From positions 1 through 39,222 of the forward strand of contig JANBPT010000386.1 in the NCBI GenBank assembly GCA_027575765.1: a stretch of DNA of 39,222 nt. Direction: 5' to 3'. Origin of the DNA: Tieghemiomyces parasiticus. Its lineage: Eukaryota > Kickxellomycota > Dimargaritomycetes > Dimargaritales > Dimargaritaceae. Positions 31,900 through 39,222 of the stretch are shown here, piece by piece (positions within the stretch are counted from its first letter, which is position 1; every line of letters begins with the position of its first letter). Below the pieces are notes generated by a model, which did no database searches, was not told where the DNA came from, and worked only from the letters and a program-made list of their open reading frames with translations. The position numbers were made by a program, and so were the translations under genes.

Positions 31900-33438
31900 G
31901 ATCGGAACGAATTGTGTCGTTGGCTCCAGGCTGGTGGTTTTATGCAAAAATTCCTGGCGGTAGTTTATTCGGCCGCGCGGAGGCGACGGCGAAAACCGTA
32001 CCAATGGCAGTATCTAGGTCCGCAGGGGAAAAGCACGTCGAGAAGGCGGGGGCGTGAGGAAACGGCCGACCTTTCGCCCCTCGACATCCCAAGACCACTT
32101 CTACGGCAATTGCGAATTCGGGTTCACCGGCCCTGCGTTTATCCGCCCTCAAGTGACGAGGCCGGAACTGCCGAGGCACCGGGCACCCTTCAAGGCCCCC
32201 TCGCTTGCCTTCGACACCGGGCGAGACCGCTGACGTCAATTCGGGCCAGCCGCCGCGGCAAAGGCGTACCGGGAACTGCGCAGGCACGGTGGTGTGGGCC
32301 GCATCGTTGTTAGTATGTGTAGTAGCGAGAGAGGGCCCGCATGGTGTGGGCAAGGCGGGTTATCGAAACCAACGCGTCGGCGGTGATGCCGGGCTTGTAT
32401 GCCAACCAGACTATAATCAATGTCATCTGCCGACGGCAACAGCACATCTAGACCGTCAGATGTGGGCAGCGGTTGACGCCAGCGTCGACCGGGCGCTTCC
32501 CAGGGCCAGTGTGGCTGGGAACGGACATCAGAGCCGGCCGTGCTTGTGCAATGGCGTGGCAGGGCAGCCTCTCGCACCCATGCGCTCCGGTAGCCAGACC
32601 TTCCCGTCCGGCGGAGACCAGTGCTGCTGGCCGACGTGGAATCCCTGCCACAGCCGCTCTGGTGTATACAACCACTCACGCGCCTCCTGTCTCGCCGCGC
32701 CACCCAGACCAGCGCTGTAGGGGGGGGGGGGCGTAATGTAATAAATACTAATACCACTTCGCCACTGACATGTATTATAGCGGTCGGTGCAGGACACCCC
32801 AAGGGCGCAGGTGAACGTCTGGATGGTGGACAGGGCGCGTGTATGTGTGCGACGGAAGAGCGCGGCTGCATGAGTCTAATTCTACGCATACACACACGCT
32901 TTTCTTGCCATGGACTGCTGCGGTGCGCAGGAGACGTGAGGGGACGCATGCAGAGCTGAGGGACGGCCTGGCCTGTCGCGTGGGTCGCAGGAGACCAACC
33001 CCACCCCTTCTTTGCACAGCACCCCTCCACCCCACTTCCACCAGGCTTCCCGCTGAACCCTGCCGCCGCCACAAGGCCTCACTGCCACCCCACCCTATCC
33101 CCCCTCCCCGCCTCTACCGCCTCGACACGACACTCCGCCCAGCGGAATCCACCGCATCTCGCCCCGCCCTCGTAGGCCGTGTAGCGACAGCCGTAATCAT
33201 GACCATAGGCAAGAGGGAGGGAGGAAGGATGGGGTTACGCAAGTGCTAATCATGGAATTCCGCACCGTCTCTGGTGCATACAGTCACTTAGCAGGCCCCA
33301 CAGCCCGTCACCGCAGGTCCCTGCCCCTACACCTCCTGTACTCTGCAATCCCCTCATCTCTCCTCCTCCCATCCCCCGGAGAGTGGCGGCAACACGGGTG
33401 AACGCACTCCACTTCTTCTTCCCCCTTCACCGAATAGA
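31900..33438. other. GC-rich region with long but unconvincing frames
   Basis: From about 31960 to 33150 base composition becomes clearly more GC-rich than the gene-poor DNA to the left. Frames become long on both strands (up to 278 codons on the minus strand at 32236-33072). The translations are Arg/Pro/Cys/His-rich and no family is recognised. A 12-G run lies at 32720-32731. It may be a decayed mobile or coding element, or distal promoter DNA of the zinc-finger gene. Confidence 0.45.
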
Positions 33439-33446
33439 TATATAAA
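33439..33446 (+). promoter_or_regulatory. TATA box of the zinc-finger repressor gene
   Basis: TATATAAA followed by CCCC, 494 bp upstream of the ATG at 33933. The sequence after it turns C/T-rich, typical of a fungal leader. Confidence 0.65.
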
Positions 33447-33479
33447 CCCCGGCTTGCTCGCTCCTCTCTATCCACACTG

Positions 33480-33576
33480 GTAATCCCCACATCGCTCGCC
33501 AGCCGCTTCCCCCATACCAGACCCGTTCCTCTCTAGCGCATGCATCGCTCCGCCTGATCGACAACTATCTTTGCAG
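33480..33576 (+). promoter_or_regulatory. Possible 5'UTR intron with upstream ORF
   Basis: GTAATC at 33480 and TTTGCAG ending at 33576 bound a candidate 97-nt leader intron with a branch-like CTGAT about 20 nt before the acceptor. Inside it the ATG at 33540 opens a five-codon ORF (M-H-R-S-A, stop at 33555-33557). Splicing would remove it; retention would place it ahead of the repressor. Confidence 0.4.
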
Positions 33577-33932
33577 TATTCACATCAAAGACGCTCATCA
33601 ACCGCTACAAGTTCCAGACCCCTGCTTGTGGTTCCCAGTCGACATCGACTATTCTCCCGCTCGTCATCAGCTTATTCATTGCATTGGTCGTCGGTCTTCG
33701 CCCCGACGCCACACCACTCTGCCCTCGCCGTTCGATCCTAACGTCGCTTGCCCCTGGCGAACTAAGTCCTGCGTTGATACCGGGCCTTATTGGATTTAGT
33801 AACTCTCTCTTCTCTTTGGCTTTTCCTACTGTCCCTGTCGAACGCTGCACTTCGCCCGTCCATCGATCCTGGGAACATCAACACGGCCACCCATTCCGTA
33901 CCTGACCGCCCCAGTATACCCTCCTCACCGCC

Positions 33933-34913
33933 ATGTCTTATTCGACCGCCCCGAGCCAACCGGCCAAGGAAAGCCGTCCCCGGCCGTACCACTGCCCCAT
34001 GTGTCCTCAGTCCTTTGTGCGCCTCGAGCATCAGACTCGCCATATCCGCACCCACACCGGCGAGAAGCCTCACGCCTGCGACTTCGACGGTTGCCTGAAG
34101 CGCTTTTCCCGCTCCGATGAGCTTACTCGTCACAAGCGCACCCACACCAATTCCGTGCGTCGTGAGCGCCGCTCCCACCAGCTTGCCAACCTGTCTGCTG
34201 CCCCTAGTCGGGTGCCGGGATACCCTCGCCACTACTACAGCTACCAGCCCTACGCTTCCCCCGCCTATCCCCATTCCGCACCTCTTTTCCACCCATCTAC
34301 CCCTGCCGCCTACTCGCTGAGCCGCGTGGTGTCGAGTACGCATAAGCAGACAACTGGTGTCTGTCACCAGGGCCCCTATTCGGTGTCCAACCAGACAACC
34401 ATCCAGTCCACACCCAAGTTCAGCATGCCATGCGCCACTGTATCGGCCCCGCCTACCCCACGCCTCCCGTCCTTGAAGTCTGTCTCCCACCAGGCCGGTC
34501 TCACCCTGCCCTCGCTCTTTCGTCCTCGCTCGGAATCCACCTCGAACGACAAGGCTCTGCCTAGCCTTGACTATTCCCAGTTCGCCAAGGCTGGTACGGC
34601 AACGGTGACCACCCTGGCCCCGGCCTTAGGCCTGTACTGCACCTCACCGGTAGACGCCGTCTGTACTAGCCTGCGCGGCCGCTCCACGTCTACATCCTCC
34701 GTCCTGTCCTCGTCCCCTCCGCCTTTTTACGCTTCGTTTGAGTCCCCACCCGTACTTCAAGACATTTTTTCGACCCAATCATCACCCGCTTCCAGTCCGC
34801 GGATCGTGGATATCATTGAAGCCCCGCTTCCCCGTCTTTCCCGCGTCCTTCCCGTGCCAGTTTCTCGTCAAACAAACGCGACGGCCTTCAAGATGCACCC
34901 CATCTTCGTTTGA
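33933..34913 (+). CDS. Mig1/CreA-type C2H2 carbon catabolite repressor
   Basis: This DNA-binding repressor family recognises GC-box (SYGGGG) sites and shuts off genes for alternative carbon sources when glucose is plentiful, moving between nucleus and cytoplasm. The single-exon frame of 326 codons starts at the ATG in CGCCATGTC. After a short Ser/Pro/Arg N-terminus come two C2H2 fingers at about residues 19-41 (YHCPMC, recognition helix [12 protein letters not shown]) and 47-71 (ACDFDGC, helix [12 protein letters not shown]), joined by the TGEKPH linker. These helices are those of the Mig1/CreA class. The remaining 250 residues are Ser/Pro/Thr-rich with many potential phosphorylation sites (SPRPR-, SSPPP-like strings) and no other domain. 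The length is shorter than CreA (about 400) and Mig1 (about 500). Which paralogue of the class it is cannot be decided by eye. Confidence 0.93.
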   Translation: MSYSTAPSQPAKESRPRPYHCPMCPQSFVRLEHQTRHIRTHTGEKPHACDFDGCLKRFSRSDELTRHKRTHTNSVRRERRSHQLANLSAAPSRVPGYPRHYYSYQPYASPAYPHSAPLFHPSTPAAYSLSRVVSSTHKQTTGVCHQGPYSVSNQTTIQSTPKFSMPCATVSAPPTPRLPSLKSVSHQAGLTLPSLFRPRSESTSNDKALPSLDYSQFAKAGTATVTTLAPALGLYCTSPVDAVCTSLRGRSTSTSSVLSSSPPPFYASFESPPVLQDIFSTQSSPASSPRIVDIIEAPLPRLSRVLPVPVSRQTNATAFKMHPIFV

Positions 34914-37149
34914 GTTTACAACTGATTAGCCTCCTGTACAGTCCACCATGCTACCCGATACTCACCATTTTTGTATATCCTCCATTTGTGAATAATCCTC
35001 ATCCTAGCGTTTAGAACTCCCCCCCCATCCGATCATTAAAATTGTACTGCATTCAGAAGGCTGAGCGGAAATGAAGACATTTAGATGGAAATCGTTAATC
35101 GACGGCATATATGTCGTTAAACTATGGGGCTGGTAAATCCTGCTGGCTACGTGGCATGGTGCATCTATAGCGATAGGGAGGTCCCCTCCACAGACCCTGA
35201 CCCAAAGCCAGCCAGCGGGGCCAGAAGACAGCCCTTCCCCCCCCCCTGCAGAGGGGCCACGGCCGAAGGTTGCTAAAATCCATCTATCCGAAAGCAAGGG
35301 GAGGGTGGCCAAACCACGGCTACTCATGTCTCCTCTCTTCCTCTCGTTTAATTATTATGACAGAATCTTTGAGGTGGATATCGTCTTACTCATAATTCGC
35401 CATCTTGACTAAAACACTAGTGACCCATGACACACATTCTTGAGACCTCTCCAATTTTAACCCATTTCCTGTACTAGCGCAAGTAACTTTCTAAAGCGTA
35501 TCCCCTGGATTAAGCATAGTGGCGCCGGTAATGTCAGTCAAGCGAGCGGTAAGGGTCGTAATAAGCTTTACTGAGATGTGCAAGTGTAACCAAGCAATAA
35601 GCGATAGTGCAACATTGGGGCGAAAGGTAGAAGAGTGGAAAGACACCGGGGGGTGGGTAAGGCAATAGTAGTGAGGTTGGGAAGAGCAGCGGGTGATACG
35701 AATACCAAACTATACACAAGGTAGTCGGTAAGATGGAGAAGGGCCATTCGAGGGCCAGGACCCTTGGTTAATATAAGCGTTCCTGCTGTCGCCTCCGAAA
35801 GGTTCATGGGAGTCATTCCTTACAGGCGGTCGGCTAAGTGATGGTGCCTGATTCTCACAGGGGGGGGGTTGGCGGTAGGTATGGTGTGCATGAGGGCGAT
35901 GCGTTGTAAGGTTAAAGAGTAAGTGGTTACTGGGTATTAGGTACATATTTTCGGTTAATTGCATCTTTCATTGTACGACAGACATAATCTCGCTCGTTAG
36001 GCTTCAAGATGGAGAAGTTTCGTGTGGCACATCCCGGATTTCCCACCAATATTTCAATTACGGGTATACCTCGAGGAGTACATGAATGAATTGAACCCGA
36101 AGGATATAGCTTGGTAGCTTCGGCAAAATGCGTGGTAACTGGGCGGAGTGACACATGGGTGCTACGGCCGTTCATCTGGAATACGTTAATGATAGGGAAA
36201 GAGATCCTATCCTTGTTCATTTCGATACATTACACCTTTGAATCCTGCATGATATAGAATGGAAATATCGAACATGCAGTGATTACTCCCTTCACCCACA
36301 TGCGTAATTAACACGGCGCGTAGCTTCATATTTTCAAACGGGTCCAACGATTTAAGTTGGCTAATCGGATAATATTGGTTCATGGCAATAGTTAATTGAG
36401 GGCTGTAGCACTATTCTAACTAGAAGGGTGAGAGTCCGTCGAATTACGATAAGAATTAAATGACAGTCTGAAAATTTTACAAGGTGGTCGATCGCAACTC
36501 CTTTTATATGATTTCAACCATTGTCTCATTAGATAATTCGGTCGTGAAAGACTTCCTAGCGATCATGTGATAATTGCATAAGTAGAGAATGGGGAAGAAG
36601 GCAGAGAAACTAACATGAATACGAACGAAGCCATGCTAACATAAAATAGCCCGATGGCAGAAGGTAGGTCGATTCATAATGAGGTCCTACGTATCCTGGT
36701 TTGGCGCCCGTCGCCCGTTCGCAATCGAATCTGCTCTTGAAAGCGAGGTATCGATGGCCCTGTTATAGGCTATCATATCGGCTCATCATTGTTTCGAGCA
36801 TGGTGGGACGAGATGTAGATAAAGTAATGGTCAGCGGTACTGTAAGAGTTTGAGTGGGTATAAGGTAGGATTTTAACGGAGTGGTGTGAGTGACGGTGGT
36901 GTTGGGAACAGCAGGGTGTGTCTTGTCTGGCTATCAGCCCTGTACTATGGTGCTGGCCACCATCGAATATAAAAGATCCACCCAATCACCCTCAATAAAT
37001 CGACAGCTATAATCCCGCTCGCCAATCCCCCGTTTACTAACTTTTTTTTCTAGTTAAGTTCTTTTACTTATGGCGGTTATCGTTTGATTTGTTAACGCAG
37101 TGTTCTTTCCGCACCTGCTGAGTACCATCCCGTGTCATCAGATGTCACC

Positions 37150-37157
37150 TATATAAA
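37150..37157 (+). promoter_or_regulatory. Orphan TATATAAA motif
   Basis: TATATAAAACC occurs with no supported gene within the next 1.5 kb on the plus strand. It may start a noncoding transcript or be chance. Confidence 0.25.
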
Positions 37158-38706
37158 ACCAATCGCATCATATCTTAATGGGCTCGATATCCTATACATA
37201 CACGTGTTTCCCCACCTCAATTACTCAGTTAATAAACACCCGGCTCTAAGCCACCCCATTTGACTACCTCTATTAGTAATTGCCACAAGCGGAGTCGGAA
37301 AATGGGTTAATAATGGTGTGGTCGTTTAGATGCATCATGCCACATAGCCGGGAGGATTTCCCAGTCCCATGACTTCACCACAAATACTCCCCCCCCCACC
37401 TAGCTGCGGGGAAACCGCAGGCCAGTACATGACCATCAATCCACTGAAACCGCACAATGGGTGATAAGCCCCCCACCTCACTAATAAGTTGACCAGCACT
37501 TATTCAAGATCCCACCCCTTCAGGGCCCTTCCCCTTACTATTACCTACCGGCGGACAGGTGTGGTAACGACTTACCAATCCAGCTGTTGGGGGAGGGGCA
37601 ACTATGTCGAGTGGGCGCGGTAGAATACTGATAATACTTGACCCTGAGCGGGTACACAATCGGTGTACTCCTATCCCTGTCTTCCCTGGCTTCGCTTTGG
37701 CGTCTAATCATTACCAGACTCGTATTCCCTGGAGTGGTACCAATTCAATCATTACATTTGCAAGGGCTCGCAGTCCAGGGGGGAGGGGGTCATAGAATGG
37801 CGATTCGTGTATGCAGCGGGACTGCCATATTTGGAGTCCTTGCAGGCCTACTGCCATTCGCGCCTCCCACTCAAGAAATAGGAAGGCGGGGAGGGAGAGA
37901 ACCCTTGGCTGGACCATGGTTCACATTATTATAGGAATGTGCGAGTCTAAATAATAACAGAGATGATATTCTCTACCGGGAGAGTTACTTTCTACACAGA
38001 CGTTACCCTACCCCGATCCACCGACATGTCATAACGTGGGGTTTTAACATGAGGTCCAATTTGTGGAGCTTAGGGTCCCTCTGACATTGGCCGCCCGATA
38101 TGGTTATCGGCCTCTATGCTGAAGTTATACTGTTCGATCAGTACTGCGCTCATGGCAGTCCTAGTGGACGGCACTGACATTTACTAGACCGCCAACGCTC
38201 CCTCCCCACACTACCTTGTTTACTAATGTTCTAAATCTAAATCGATTTCTTTCTATCCCGCTCCATTTGCAGCTACGGCAATGCGTAACCCAATGCAGCT
38301 CTCACTGAGCCATTCTTCTCATCTACCACTCAATATACAAATTATAAACCCGAAGGGCTGAGACTTACCTCAATCTACCATAGTTTGTCGTCGCCTTTAT
38401 TCTAAGCACCACCCATCATCTCGTCTATCTATCGTTTAATTGGATACTGTTCACCTGCGGTAGGACATATGCCCCCCGTAACGCTCTCCGTGTGTATACG
38501 GTGACATGGTAATGTTAATATCCCATGCACGCCATCATTTCCAAGCGTCCTAATTCTGACATCACGAAGTAGGAGAGGGGGCTGCCGGCCAAGTCGAGTG
38601 ATGCACCCTGGTTGAAGTCGCCATACTCTCCACTAAAAAGGGACGTTTACTGCGCTTTTATTTTTATTTTATTATGTTCACAACGAGGCACCGTCGTGCT
38701 TAAGTG

Positions 38707-38713
38707 TATAAAT
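38707..38713 (+). promoter_or_regulatory. TATA-like motif before an ATG in good context
   Basis: TATAAAT lies 55 bp upstream of an ATG at 38762 set in ACC-ATG. That frame closes after 21 codons, with a GTAGGG donor-like string just before the stop. It could be the start of a spliced plus-strand gene running off the right edge. Confidence 0.25.
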
Positions 38714-38988
38714 GAAAGTGGCTGGTCGCACAACGATTGACAAACCTCTCGAACGTTCACCATGCACTCATTGCTTCCGGCCTGCAGAGTGAAGGAGGAG
38801 CCGAGGGGGGGGGTGATTCGGAGGTAGGGGGAAGATGGCTGCTAGTTTGAAACGTTCGTAATCTCAATGGGACCTGAAGGAGTACCGGGCCCGTGCCAAT
38901 TCGTGGGGCGGTGTGGTTGGCAAACGGCGGAAAGTGAGGGTAGACGATAGGAAGGTTACGTATATTTAGTAGGATATAATAGCAATAA

Positions 38989-39222
38989 ACACCGGGGTCA
39001 GTAACTGCACCGCTACCGACATGCGAAATAGGGTGGTCCAAGGTAGAGTGTAGTTTTGGTTTTCCCGCGAGGGCCGCGGCAGGAGAAGCCCGTGAAACCC
39101 GGAGACTGCGGCCGGGTGGCATTGGCGGATCTAATGGTCAGGTACCAGGTACCGGTTCCATCTTTCGGCTTCTGCACGGAGGATGGTACCAAGGCGAGGG
39201 CTTGCAGAATAGCTTGGCCTCC
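38989..39222. other. Probable coding exon cut by the right edge, strand unresolved
   Basis: At the right edge the DNA becomes GC-rich and several frames stay open to the last base. On the plus strand one frame is open from a TAA at about 38986-38988 and reads GTGSIFRLLHGGWYQGEG. A second plus frame is open from about 39048 and reads MVRYQVPVPSFGFCTEDGTK. On the minus strand a frame entering from the edge reads GGQAILQALALVPSS and ends at a TAG near 39008. At most one is real; no family is recognised. Confidence 0.3.

Larger units (their letters stand above)
34914..38988. other. Spacer downstream of the zinc-finger gene
   Basis: It begins with the repressor's 3' untranslated region (an ATTAAA-like signal near 35035). 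Beyond that I see no gene. The frames are under 100 codons apart from a minus-strand 121-codon frame at 38757-39122 that looks like a shadow. TATA-like motifs at 37150 and 38707 are listed separately. Confidence 0.5.

Noticed and set aside
32236..33072. 278-codon minus-strand frame
   Set aside because: The translation is rich in Arg, Pro, Ser, His and Cys without any domain, and the opposite strand is equally open. It is kept only as part of the GC-rich island finding.
33762..34490. 242-codon minus-strand frame opposite the zinc-finger gene
   Set aside because: It is the antisense shadow of the Mig1/CreA-type coding region, which has unmistakable C2H2 fingers.

Overview
The window looks like nuclear DNA of a fungus. 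It has short phase-consistent spliceosomal introns with GTAAGT-type donors, TATATAAA core promoters, GC-rich coding exons in AT-richer spacers, and fungal-type proteins (a Mig1/CreA-class zinc-finger repressor, a Kex2-style repeat precursor, yeast-type purine enzymes). The exact lineage cannot be fixed by eye. The mix of yeast-like genes with a KHDC4/BLOM7-type KH protein, better known from animals, suggests an early-diverging group rather than a typical ascomycete; that is inference.

Left part (1-8264): the 3' portion of ADE4 (first step of de novo purine synthesis, cut by the left edge) faces ADE6 (FGAM synthase, fourth step) tail to tail across about 1.5 kb without a clear gene. Then comes a gene-poor stretch (8.3-11.2 kb) and a small minus-strand gene for a secreted protein made of four almost identical 47-residue units separated by Arg-Arg sites (11192-11851). 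It looks like a Kex2-processed repeat precursor that would release several copies of one peptide.

Middle part (13.4-24.2 kb): four housekeeping-type genes follow: RRP7 (small-subunit rRNA processing, minus strand, two exons), a compact TBC-domain protein (plus, four exons), a KHDC4-like KH splicing factor (plus, three exons) and TCD1 (tRNA cyclic-t6A dehydratase, minus). KHDC4-like and TCD1 are tail to tail, 218 bp apart. Beyond an AT-rich spacer with decayed internal repeats lies a minus-strand gene for an unrecognised secreted protein of about 395 residues. Its exons join in frame only if two very short introns (29 and 37 nt) are removed.

Right part (24.2-39.2 kb): about 9 kb has no convincing protein gene, with scattered hairpins, homopolymer G tracts and an orphan TATA motif. 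The Mig1/CreA-type C2H2 repressor gene follows (33933-34913). Its leader of roughly 450 nt can be read as a 97-nt 5'UTR intron containing a five-codon upstream ORF. The remaining 4 kb shows no clear gene until the right edge, where reading frames open on both strands suggest the window stops inside or next to a coding exon.

The main novelty candidates are the repeat-peptide precursor and the secreted orphan with tiny introns. The rest is conserved cell machinery: purine synthesis, ribosome biogenesis, tRNA modification, splicing, membrane traffic or TOR-type signalling, and carbon catabolite repression.
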